From the NCBI RefSeq assembly GCF_004138215.1, contig NZ_RYYS01000092.1, positions 1 to 44,457 of the forward strand: DNA of 44,457 nt, read 5' to 3'. A model generated the notes under the pieces. It worked only from the letters and a program-made list of their open reading frames with translations. It did not search any database and was not told where the DNA came from. Below, piece by piece: positions 24,058-31,824 of the stretch. The stretch comes from Anaerophilus nitritigenes (GTDB taxonomy: Bacteria; Bacillota; Clostridia; Peptostreptococcales; Thermotaleaceae). The translations under genes and the position numbers were made by a program. Position 1 is the stretch's first letter, and each line of letters opens with the position of its first letter.

Positions 24058-25446
24058 CTATACCAACCCTATAAGTCGTACAATTTGAGTAAGTACAAAG
24101 CAGGTAACAATAGCTACAATAGTAGGAATAATAGCTGATAAGAATGTCCATTTAAAACTTCCAGATTCTTTGTTTATAGTCAAAAGAGTAGTGGCGCAGG
24201 GAAAATGCAAAAGTGAAAATAACATGACATTTAAACCAGTAAGCCAGGTCCATCCATTTGCTATAAATAAATTTCCCATCGCTTCTATACTATCTAATTC
24301 TAGCATAGCCCCCTTAGACATATAGCTCATAATCAAAAGAGGAAGGACAATTTCATTAGCAGGGAGACCTAAAATAAAAGCCATAAGAATAAATCCATCC
24401 ATACCTATAAGATTACCAAAAGGTTGTAAAAATCCTGCAATGAGAGATAATATGCTTTCTCCTCCAATAAATACATTAGCTAAAATCCAAGTAACAAGAC
24501 CTGCAGGAGCTGCAACAACTATTGCTCTTCCTAATACAAATATAGTTCTGTCAATCAAAGACCTATAGAGTATTTTTCCAAACTGAGGTTTTCGATAAGG
24601 GGGTAGTTCCAATGTAAAGGAAGAAGGAACACCCTTTAACAAAGTTTTAGACAGTCCTAAAGAAACTCCTAAAGTTACTAAAATACCTATGATTACTAAA
24701 ATGCATACAAAAAAGGATGCAACGAGGGTATTATATTGACTTGCAACAATACTCCCTATAAAAATACTAGAGACTGCAATAAGAGTAGGAAAGCGTCCAT
24801 TGCAAGGAACAAAGTTGTTGGTAATCATTGCAATGAGTCTTTCTCTTGGAGATTCTATAATTCTACAAGCAATAATACCAGCAGCATTACATCCAAAACC
24901 CATACTCATAGTAAGAGCCTGTTTTCCATGAGCTCCAGCTTTTTTAAATAATTTATCAAGATTAAAAGCTACCCTAGGAAGGTATCCTAAGTCTTCTAAA
25001 AGGGTAAAGCATGGAAAAAATATAGCCATAGGAGGTAGCATAACAGATATAACCCATGCAAGTGTACGATAAATACCTAAAACTAAAATACCATGAAGCC
25101 ACTTAGGAGCATTTATATTCATAAAAAAGGTAGTGATATGAGCTTCTATAGCAAATAAAAAGTCTGCTAACAAAGAAGATGGTATATTAGATCCTGTGAT
25201 AGTAATCCAAAACACTAAGCCTAGAAGTAAAAACATGATAGGATAACCAAAAATTTTAGAAGTAAGAATATTATCAAGCTGTTCATCCCAATTATATTTT
25301 TTTTCGTCACTTTTCATAACAAATTGAGTACTCAAACTTTCTGCTTCTTTGTATATGCTACTGACCATACTATCTCTAAATAGGGAATGATCCTTGTTTG
25401 AAATTTCATTTTCAATATCTAATAAAAGATTGATAGGATTACTCAT
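24058..25446 (-). CDS. feoB: ferrous iron transporter FeoB, separate membrane-domain protein
   Basis: 462 aa. After about 75 cytoplasmic residues comes the first helix (IFGYPIMFLLLGLVFWITI), then the two Gate/nucleoside-recognition regions and the FeoB core (FPCFTLLEDLGYLPRVAFNLDKLFKKAGAHGKQALTMSMGFGCNAAGIIACRII). There is no GTPase domain; that is encoded by the gene just upstream, which overlaps this one by 8 nt. GGGAGGTGG lies 9 nt before the ATG. It forms the membrane pathway for Fe(II). The split is a known clostridial arrangement, and both halves have their own start signals, so this is not a damaged gene. Confidence 0.9.
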   Translation of the reverse strand: MSNPINLLLDIENEISNKDHSLFRDSMVSSIYKEAESLSTQFVMKSDEKKYNWDEQLDNILTSKIFGYPIMFLLLGLVFWITITGSNIPSSLLADFLFAIEAHITTFFMNINAPKWLHGILVLGIYRTLAWVISVMLPPMAIFFPCFTLLEDLGYLPRVAFNLDKLFKKAGAHGKQALTMSMGFGCNAAGIIACRIIESPRERLIAMITNNFVPCNGRFPTLIAVSSIFIGSIVASQYNTLVASFFVCILVIIGILVTLGVSLGLSKTLLKGVPSSFTLELPPYRKPQFGKILYRSLIDRTIFVLGRAIVVAAPAGLVTWILANVFIGGESILSLIAGFLQPFGNLIGMDGFILMAFILGLPANEIVLPLLIMSYMSKGAMLELDSIEAMGNLFIANGWTWLTGLNVMLFSLLHFPCATTLLTINKESGSFKWTFLSAIIPTIVAIVTCFVLTQIVRLIGLV

Positions 25447-26227
25447 AAAAACAAGCCACCTCCCTGTGAGTATCTAAAGAGATTTCATCATATAAAAATT
25501 TTTGTATGGAATGTAAGATAGTGAGATCTCCTTCAATAAGCTTTAAAGCTACCCATCGTACATCTAACTTGTTATTAAGTATAGGTTTTAAACGTGGAAT
25601 GAGCTTTTTTAATTCTGTTTCTATTTTTTCTTCATAAATGATTTTTTTAGGGTTTGTAAGAGTATTTCCTAAAGCCATATGATAAACTGCATCTATAAGA
25701 TCATCAAGTCCGTGCCCACAACGAGCAGCAGTTTGAATCACAGGAATACCTAAATCTTTTTGCAGACCATGGATATCTATAAAAATACCTTTTCGTTTTG
25801 CTTCGTCCATTAAGTTGATACAAAGAATCACTTGATTGGTAAGCTCCATAACTTGCAAAGCCAAATTTAAATTTCGCTCAAGACAAGTTGCATCAGCCAC
25901 AACAATCGTAGCATTTGGTTTTCCAAAGCATATAAAATCACGGGCTATCTCTTCTTCTATAGAATTAGATAAAAGAGAGTAAGTACCAGGAAGATCTACT
26001 AAAACAAATTTTTTATCTTTATAGGTATAGTGTCCTCTTGTATTAGAAACAGTTTTACCAGGCCAATTACCAGTATGTTGTTTTAATCCTGTTAATGAAT
26101 TAAAGACTGTACTTTTTCCTACATTTGGATTTCCTGCTAGAGCAATAATTAGTTCATCTTGCTCAGCTTTAATATTAAATTTTTCATGTAATATACATTT
26201 GTTGCAAGATTTGCAATTTGATCCCAT
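25439..26227 (-). CDS. feoB: FeoB small GTPase-domain protein (split FeoB)
   Basis: 262 aa from the ATG at 26227, seven bases after AAGGAG; the ATG at 26233 is too close. The N-terminus has a CxxCxxC cluster (CKSCNKC). The G domain shows G1 GNPNVGKST, G3 DLPGTYSL, G4 NLMD and G5 TAARCGHG, followed by the helical GDI-like region (about 195-255). It supplies GTP hydrolysis to the separate FeoB membrane protein, with an 8-nt ATGAGTAA overlap that should couple their translation. The Cys cluster could bind iron, zinc or an Fe-S centre; that is inference. Confidence 0.9.
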   Translation of the reverse strand: MGSNCKSCNKCILHEKFNIKAEQDELIIALAGNPNVGKSTVFNSLTGLKQHTGNWPGKTVSNTRGHYTYKDKKFVLVDLPGTYSLLSNSIEEEIARDFICFGKPNATIVVADATCLERNLNLALQVMELTNQVILCINLMDEAKRKGIFIDIHGLQKDLGIPVIQTAARCGHGLDDLIDAVYHMALGNTLTNPKKIIYEEKIETELKKLIPRLKPILNNKLDVRWVALKLIEGDLTILHSIQKFLYDEISLDTHREVACFYE

Positions 26228-26241
26228 AATCATACTCCTTT

Positions 26242-26484
26242 CTAAATAGGTCTTACTAATATTTTTAGTGCCTCTTCTTCTCTTAATGCAATTATGGCTC
26301 CTCTAATATTATAGGCGACAGGATCTCCAAGAGGGCTTTTTCTTAAAACCTCTACAATAGTTCCTGGAACTAAACCTAGATCTAACATTCTTCTTCTAGG
26401 TAATTCTGTACTTAATAGATCCAAAACTCTTCCTTTCATCCCTACAGATAGATGACAAAGTGGTATTTTTGTTTCTTGTTTCAT
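26242..26484 (-). CDS. feoA: FeoA-family ferrous iron transport protein
   Basis: 80 aa, a full-length SH3-like FeoA. Typical features are PLCHLSVGMKGRVLDL, the RRRMLDLGLVPGTIVEVLRKSPLGDPVAYNIRGAIIALREEEA core and the short C-terminus. It is the first gene of feoA - feoB(G) - feoB(membrane), with 14 nt to the next start and AGAAGGAGG before its ATG. Two palindromic boxes 16-63 bp upstream of its start are the likely regulatory sites. Confidence 0.93.
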   Translation of the reverse strand: MKQETKIPLCHLSVGMKGRVLDLLSTELPRRRMLDLGLVPGTIVEVLRKSPLGDPVAYNIRGAIIALREEEALKILVRPI

Positions 26485-26499
26485 AGTATCCTCCTTCTA

Positions 26500-26547
26500 T
26501 TAGCTAAGGCTAACAAATTATGAAAAATAAAAGTTAGCCTTAGCTAA
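26500..26547. promoter_or_regulatory. paired palindromic operators upstream of feoA
   Basis: Two copies of TTAGC-N4-GCTAA: TTAGCTAAGGCTAA (26500-26513) and TTAGCCTTAGCTAA (26534-26547). Each is a palindrome, and together they form a 15-bp inverted repeat with an 18-nt spacer. The TTAG...CTAA half sites resemble DtxR/IdeR-type iron boxes. A possible minus-strand -10 (TATAAA, 26559-26564) lies just upstream, so a bound repressor would sit over the start of transcription. Confidence 0.65.
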
Positions 26548-26590
26548 TTACTTTCTCTTTTATACTATGAACTTATAAAAAATGTGTGCT

Positions 26591-26632
26591 AAAAAAATAA
26601 AAAAATCTCCATATTTTTTTGATGGAGATTTT
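26591..26632 (-). terminator. terminator of the MscS gene
   Basis: An 11-bp stem (AAAATCTCCAT / ATGGAGATTTT) with a 9-nt loop. On the minus strand it is followed by TTTTTTTATTTTTTT. The right arm overlaps the stop codon (26631-26633). Confidence 0.88.
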
Positions 26633-27470
26633 AATATGTATAAATTTTAGGATAAGCAATTTGAATATTATTTTCTTGAAAAACTTGTAATATATGTTCA
26701 TTGGCCTTATTTCTTAAAAACCACTGAAAGTGAGGGTGAACAACTCCTATTAATATATATTTTGCTCCTCCGTATTTTCCATCTAAAGACACAATTCCTA
26801 AAATGCTAAATTCTGAGTAGTTGGCATCACCTATTTTATAGAGTTTGTCATTATATTGTTCATTCAAATCATCACAAACCTTCTGTAATACTTTTTTGAC
26901 CAATTCATGGTTTTCTTCAAAGGGTATTACGATTTCTACAATCACTCTTGATCTTTCTTTATAATAATTTTTTAATGTCTTAATTTGACCGTTGGGAATA
27001 TAAATTTTTTTCATAGACCATTCTCGAATAGCAGTAGAACGAAGTCCGATTTCTTCTACAGTTCCAAGATATTGTTCGTTAATGCTTACATAATCTCCAA
27101 CTTTCATTTGTCTTTCAAACAATATAAAAAAACCATTGATAATATCTTTGATTAGATTTTGAGCACCAAATCCAGCTACTAGTGTAATAATTCCTGCACC
27201 CGTTACAATAGTAGATTCTTTGATCAAGCCAAATTCACTCAATATATTTAAAACAGCTAAAATTAAAATAAAATATGCAAACAAAGAATCTACGATACTT
27301 TTTATAGTCATTTCACGTTGTTCATTAAATTTGGTAATTTCTATAATTTTTTGAGTTAAAAACATAACAAATCTTATTAGACAAAAGGAAATCACTAATA
27401 TAATCAATGAAGTAATAAAAGGCTTAATACTATATTGAATATGAATATTTTTCAAAAAAGAAAGATCCAT
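26631..27470 (-). CDS. small-conductance mechanosensitive channel, MscS family
   Basis: 279 aa. Three membrane segments: about 18-40, 62-82 and the pore-lining TM3 at about 88-118 with the Gly/Ala-rich GAGIITLVAGFGAQNLIKDIINGFFILFE. The MscS beta domain (QMKVGDYVSINEQYLGTVEEIGLRSTAIREW) and an alpha/beta C-terminal domain follow. It opens under membrane tension to release solutes on osmotic downshock. The ATG follows AAAGGAAG. It is a single gene with its own strong terminator, divergent from the orphan coiled-coil protein at 27626. Confidence 0.92.
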   Translation of the reverse strand: MDLSFLKNIHIQYSIKPFITSLIILVISFCLIRFVMFLTQKIIEITKFNEQREMTIKSIVDSLFAYFILILAVLNILSEFGLIKESTIVTGAGIITLVAGFGAQNLIKDIINGFFILFERQMKVGDYVSINEQYLGTVEEIGLRSTAIREWSMKKIYIPNGQIKTLKNYYKERSRVIVEIVIPFEENHELVKKVLQKVCDDLNEQYNDKLYKIGDANYSEFSILGIVSLDGKYGGAKYILIGVVHPHFQWFLRNKANEHILQVFQENNIQIAYPKIYTY

Positions 27471-27625
27471 AGGTTCACTTCCTTTAAAATATTTAACTTA
27501 TTTTATAGTCTAGACAAACAGGAGACGAGATATTCTAAAGAGGAATAAATACATAAATATTTCACATATTTTTTATGCAAGAATAGGATGTACTACAAAG
27601 GAGAGAGGAATAGGAGGTGAAATAT

Positions 27626-28393
27626 ATGCCTATACGGAAGAATTATAAAAAAACATTGATGACATATTTACTCATAGGGTATTTCATTCTTACTTTTGTA
27701 TTTGTAGGATTATTTTTTTATAAATCTAATTTAATCCATAGCTTAGACGAGCAAACTTATAAAAAAATCAACATTTTAATAGAAGAAAATGGGTATACAG
27801 CGTATGGGGAAGAAAAATTAAAAAAAATTTTAAATGAATATAAAAGCAAACAATCTAAAATAGAAAAAAAAAATTTTGTAAATAGTATGACAGGAGGCTT
27901 GATTACAATAGGCATTACAATTGCAACTATTAACAAAATTATTAAAGATACAAAAAATATATGGATGGAGTTTAATTATGAATTTAAAGAAAAAGAAGAG
28001 GGATGTAGTTATGAAGAAATTTATGATAAGATGAAACAGATTTATGAGACAAAGGAAATGAAGAATAAAGATGAAAAAAAGATAACTTTACTCATGGAAC
28101 AATTTGCTCAGGTTTTAAATCAGACTGTTGAATTTACAAATCAAATGAATCGCGATCGAGATTTGCTTATAACAGGAATAGAAGAAATGCGAGAAGGAAT
28201 GGAACAAATCGGACAAGTTATAATTTTAAATGGAGAAAATGAAAATTATGAGCAACAAGAAGAATTAGTACCTACCATGCAACAAATGAATTCAGCTATT
28301 GAAGAGATGAATTCGCTTCTTTTGGATATGGAGAAAAAAATACAATATTTATCTAGTCATATGAGAAAATATTCTATAAAAAATAAATCCTAG
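27626..28393 (+). CDS. orphan membrane protein with C-terminal coiled coil
   Basis: 255 aa from the ATG at 27626, after AGGAGGTG; an in-frame GTG at 27617 is inside that site. Helix 1 is at about 11-31, a Lys/Glu-rich external or linker segment spans 32-85, and a second hydrophobic stretch is at about 87-105. A long helical region (150-245) has Gln/Asn/Met-rich heptads (QFAQVLNQTVEFTNQMNRD and MQQMNSAIEEMNSLLLDMEKKI). The coiled coil resembles the cytoplasmic helices of methyl-accepting proteins, but the conserved hairpin tip is missing, so I cannot assign a family. It is divergent from the MscS gene, and its stop lies inside a terminator shared with glutamine synthetase. Confidence 0.7.
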   Translation: MPIRKNYKKTLMTYLLIGYFILTFVFVGLFFYKSNLIHSLDEQTYKKINILIEENGYTAYGEEKLKKILNEYKSKQSKIEKKNFVNSMTGGLITIGITIATINKIIKDTKNIWMEFNYEFKEKEEGCSYEEIYDKMKQIYETKEMKNKDEKKITLLMEQFAQVLNQTVEFTNQMNRDRDLLITGIEEMREGMEQIGQVIILNGENENYEQQEELVPTMQQMNSAIEEMNSLLLDMEKKIQYLSSHMRKYSIKNKS

Positions 28394-28413
28394 AAAGTTC
28401 TAGGATTTATTTT
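28380..28413. terminator. bidirectional terminator shared by convergent genes
   Basis: A 16-bp perfect stem (aaaataaatcctagaa / ttctaggatttatttt) around ag. It contains the stop codon of the plus-strand gene (28391-28393) and the stop codon of the minus-strand glutamine synthetase (28407-28409). Confidence 0.85.
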
Positions 28414-30341
28414 AATTCAAATAAATTTCTTTTATAAAGAGCATATAATTCACTTAATTCGTTTATTTTTCTTCTCATTTTAAGTTGAAGATTAGAAACA
28501 GTAGCATAATCTTTTTCGTTGATAGCTTCTCTAATTTGTGTAAAAAGAGATTTTTTATTTAGATTATCTTTCATTAATTTATAACGCAAATAATTGATTT
28601 TTTCCCAATTGACTACATCTAAATCAGATACATTTTCATTTTGATGTATTTTTTTACAGCTTCTTACGATTTCCATGTTCTCTGGAATAATTCTATTATA
28701 AAGTTCAGTTGCCCATTGTGTCAATATAGCTGTTTTATAAGAATTGATAATGTCCTCATTAAATACATTATCTTTTAATAAAACATTTTTTTTATTTGGA
28801 TAATGATCAAAATTAACTACGTTATCCCATACAGTAGCAGGAGGTTGACCAAATAATTTATTTCTTTCTTCTTCTATATAATCATCAAAGACATCTTCTT
28901 CACTTCTATAAGCGCGATCTTTTTCGAGGTAAAAAGCTTCTTCTCCAGCATTTTTAGAAAGAATAGCTTCTAATTCTTTGCAAGTTTTACTATGTTCTAA
29001 AACAGCAGTGATTCCATCTAATATGGCTTGATAAGAAGATGCTAATACTAAATAAGTATTACTAGTTGGATTTGGAGATCTTAGTTCAAACCTAGTTGCT
29101 AAAGGATTTTCTAAATCTCTAATGAGACCTACTAATACAGTTCTATTTCGACAAAGAGAATCAGGAGTATGACCTATAGAGGATACAGTACATACAGGAG
29201 CTTCAAATCCTGGTTTCAAACGATTGAATGCATCATTTGTAGAAGTAACAAAAGGATTAATCACTTCATAGTTTTTTAAAATACCCATAAGAGCACCAAA
29301 GCCTATAGGATTCATAAAATCTTTTTTCATATCTATAGGAGAAAATAAATTTTTAAGGTGTCCATTTTTAAGCTTTAAAGCTACACCAATGTGGTGATGT
29401 TCTCCACTGCCGGCAACTCCATCAACAGGCTTTGCCAAAAATGTAACTTCAAGACCGTTAGCAATGAAAGTATCTTTTACCATGTAGCGAGCAATAAGTT
29501 CATTATCTGCAGCTTGTAGAGCGGTGCTATATTTCCAGTCAATTTCTAATTGTTCCATAATATGATCGAAGTTTCCATCTCCAGTAAGTTTTGCTTTTAC
29601 GCCACCTACTTCTTTATGACCCATTTCAGCTTCTAGTCCATAAAGATCTAAACACATCAATGATTGTTCCATAGCAGTTCTAACAGGTCCTACAGTTCTT
29701 TTCCAATATTGTTCTTTTAGTACTTGAGAAGTAGATAATTGTTCTTTATCTGTTTTATCATCAGGTGTTTTTACCCAAAATTCAAGTTCAGTAGCAGCAG
29801 TAAGTATAACCTCATCTATTTCTTCAAAAGATGAAAGTCCTAATTCTTTTAGAATGTAAGGATTATTTTTTATAAGAGAAAGAATTTTTTCTTTGAAGTT
29901 TTTTGCGGCTTTTGCAAGTATAGAACGAGAGTCTACTTTTTTTCCATTATGAACAAGGAAAGAAGGGATTCTAAGAGTACCTACAGGCAGATTTGTAGTC
30001 TGATCTATATGATCTATATTATAATCTACAAACCAATTTACAGATAGATCAGGAATAATATCTACTTGAGCATTATTTAAAATAGCTATTTTAGGAAGAA
30101 CTACACTAGAACCATCTGTTTGAACACCGTGTGCTAAAAAAGTATTTATATCTTTTAAAAATAATGACACAGGAATTTTTTCATCTGTATCATTTCCGCC
30201 TAAATCAACACCTACTAAAGATACAAATTTTACTTCTGGATGCTTTTTAAGAATAGATGTGATATCTTTGGCAGTATGAGAATCTGGAGGAAGTAAAAAT
30301 AATAATTTATCCATTTCTGAACATAATATATCTTTTGACAT
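28407..30341 (-). CDS. glnA: large glutamine synthetase family protein
   Basis: 644 aa, longer than GSI (about 445) and shorter than classic GSIII (about 720). The N-terminal beta-grasp part (FVSLVGVDLGGNDTDEKIP, DGSSVVLPKIAILNNAQVDIIPDL) leads to the catalytic domain with TAATELEFW, GSGEHHHIGVAL (GSGMHxH-like ATP/metal loop), NRLKPGFEAPV and RFELRSPNPTSN. A helical C-terminal extension of about 150 residues ends in a Lys/Leu-rich helix. By hand alignment, the GSI segment HHEVAPGQHE reads HKEVGGVKAK here, keeping the first metal-binding Glu but with Lys where GSI has the second. Role: glutamate plus ammonia to glutamine, by family. The start follows GGGGTG. Confidence 0.8.
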   Translation of the reverse strand: MSKDILCSEMDKLLFLLPPDSHTAKDITSILKKHPEVKFVSLVGVDLGGNDTDEKIPVSLFLKDINTFLAHGVQTDGSSVVLPKIAILNNAQVDIIPDLSVNWFVDYNIDHIDQTTNLPVGTLRIPSFLVHNGKKVDSRSILAKAAKNFKEKILSLIKNNPYILKELGLSSFEEIDEVILTAATELEFWVKTPDDKTDKEQLSTSQVLKEQYWKRTVGPVRTAMEQSLMCLDLYGLEAEMGHKEVGGVKAKLTGDGNFDHIMEQLEIDWKYSTALQAADNELIARYMVKDTFIANGLEVTFLAKPVDGVAGSGEHHHIGVALKLKNGHLKNLFSPIDMKKDFMNPIGFGALMGILKNYEVINPFVTSTNDAFNRLKPGFEAPVCTVSSIGHTPDSLCRNRTVLVGLIRDLENPLATRFELRSPNPTSNTYLVLASSYQAILDGITAVLEHSKTCKELEAILSKNAGEEAFYLEKDRAYRSEEDVFDDYIEEERNKLFGQPPATVWDNVVNFDHYPNKKNVLLKDNVFNEDIINSYKTAILTQWATELYNRIIPENMEIVRSCKKIHQNENVSDLDVVNWEKINYLRYKLMKDNLNKKSLFTQIREAINEKDYATVSNLQLKMRRKINELSELYALYKRNLFELK

Positions 30342-30572
30342 AAAATCACCCCGTTACTTGAAATTTTATTATATCGAATAATTATAGCATAACATAATTT
30401 TTTGTAAAGATACAAAGAAAAAAATATTTTAAAGAATATGTAAAAAGTATGTATTAGTCAAAATATAATAAATGTCACAAATTTGAACAGTGAATACAAA
30501 ACTATGAAAATGAATATATATACAAAAACAAATGCGAATTAAAAATTTAAATAATTATAAAATGTTCGCAAA

Positions 30573-31628
30573 TTAATATTTTTTCCAAGGAGGAATGATC
30601 CCAGCATTTTGTAGAGTTATAAAAATCACTACAGAAATAGGACCAATCATCAAACCTAATATACCAAATAATTTTAGACCTATATACATAGCTATAAGAG
30701 TAACAAGTGGATAAATACCCAGTTGACTTCCTAAAATTTTTGGTTCAAGAATTTGTCTTAATAATAGGATTAATAAATAAAGAATACCTAAGCCAATACA
30801 CTCCATGAAAGATCCTTGTAATAGTTTCCACAAAATTAGGGGAATATATACACATCCTGTACCTAATAGAGGAAGAGCATCAATAATACTAGCTAAAAAA
30901 GCAATCAAAATAAAATAATCAATGCCTAAAAGCATCAGACCAATAGTACTTTCTAAAAAGGTAATGAGCATCAAAATAAGTTGAGCTTTTATGTATCCTG
31001 TTAAAGCAGAGAATAGTCCTCCTTTTATCATTCTACTTTTACAAAGAGCATTTTGAGAAAGCTGTGCTATAATAAACTTTTTGATAATAGGTTTATCTCT
31101 AGTAATGAAAAATGTAGAAATAATTGTGACCAAAAGGAATACTAAAAATTGAGGAATAGTTGAGATAAAACTTAAAAGTGATGAAATAAGTGTACTGATG
31201 ATCGTTGTAAAATTTTTAAATAATCCAGTAAGATTTGTAATAATAGAATGTATAAGATTTGAAGGAAGTTGAATGTATAGATTTTCAATTTCATGGATGA
31301 AACTATGATTTTGAGTGTATATTTCAGATAAATATATAGATAAATTTGTAAGCTGAATAATAATGATTCCACCTATTAAAGTAAAAAATGATCCTGTAAG
31401 AAATAAAAATAAAAATAAAGCAACAAGGGTAGATTGATTCCTAGAAATTTTTAGTGTATTACATAAAAACAGGATAATAGGATCTAGTAAACAAGAAATA
31501 ATCCATCCTAAAATAAAGGGCAAGATATAAAAAATCAAAGTGGTAGATACAAAGTATATGGTAAATAAAATCATAAACAAAATTAAAATTCGAGTGAATA
31601 AAGGAATATATTCTTTGAAATTGTCCAT
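30573..31628 (-). CDS. AI-2E/YtvI-family membrane protein
   Basis: 351 aa with about eight membrane helices. The first pair and the ILGWIISCLLDPIILFL segment, the long amphipathic middle and the C-terminal LVTLIAMYIGLKLFGILGLMIGPISVVIF are typical of the AI-2E/PerM family (PF01594). The overall length and N-terminus fit the sporulation membrane protein YtvI. Roles in the family vary (exporters, Na+/H+ antiporters, sporulation), so transport function is not assigned. AGGAG precedes the ATG. Upstream (31629-31824) is A/T-rich with no clear promoter; a short ORF there on the minus strand looks spurious. Confidence 0.85.
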   Translation of the reverse strand: MDNFKEYIPLFTRILILFMILFTIYFVSTTLIFYILPFILGWIISCLLDPIILFLCNTLKISRNQSTLVALFLFLFLTGSFFTLIGGIIIIQLTNLSIYLSEIYTQNHSFIHEIENLYIQLPSNLIHSIITNLTGLFKNFTTIISTLISSLLSFISTIPQFLVFLLVTIISTFFITRDKPIIKKFIIAQLSQNALCKSRMIKGGLFSALTGYIKAQLILMLITFLESTIGLMLLGIDYFILIAFLASIIDALPLLGTGCVYIPLILWKLLQGSFMECIGLGILYLLILLLRQILEPKILGSQLGIYPLVTLIAMYIGLKLFGILGLMIGPISVVIFITLQNAGIIPPWKKY

Positions 31629-31824
31629 AAAAACACTCCTAAATATAATATATCTTATTATATGTTGGATAAATAGGTATTAGTATAGTAAGTAAAGTGT
31701 ATCTGTATAAGATTTAATTTAATAAGGAAAACATTGGATAAATAGAATATAAAGGTTATAATAAAAATAAATACGTTATAAGATTGAAATAATATATTAA
31801 TAAAGAAGAGAGGAGTATATATGT

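Noticed and set aside
24058-26227. FeoB reading as two ORFs could be a frameshifted gene or sequencing error
   Set aside because: Each part has a proper start codon and ribosome binding site and complete domain borders, and the membrane part begins with its own N-terminal region. Split FeoB is a known clostridial form.
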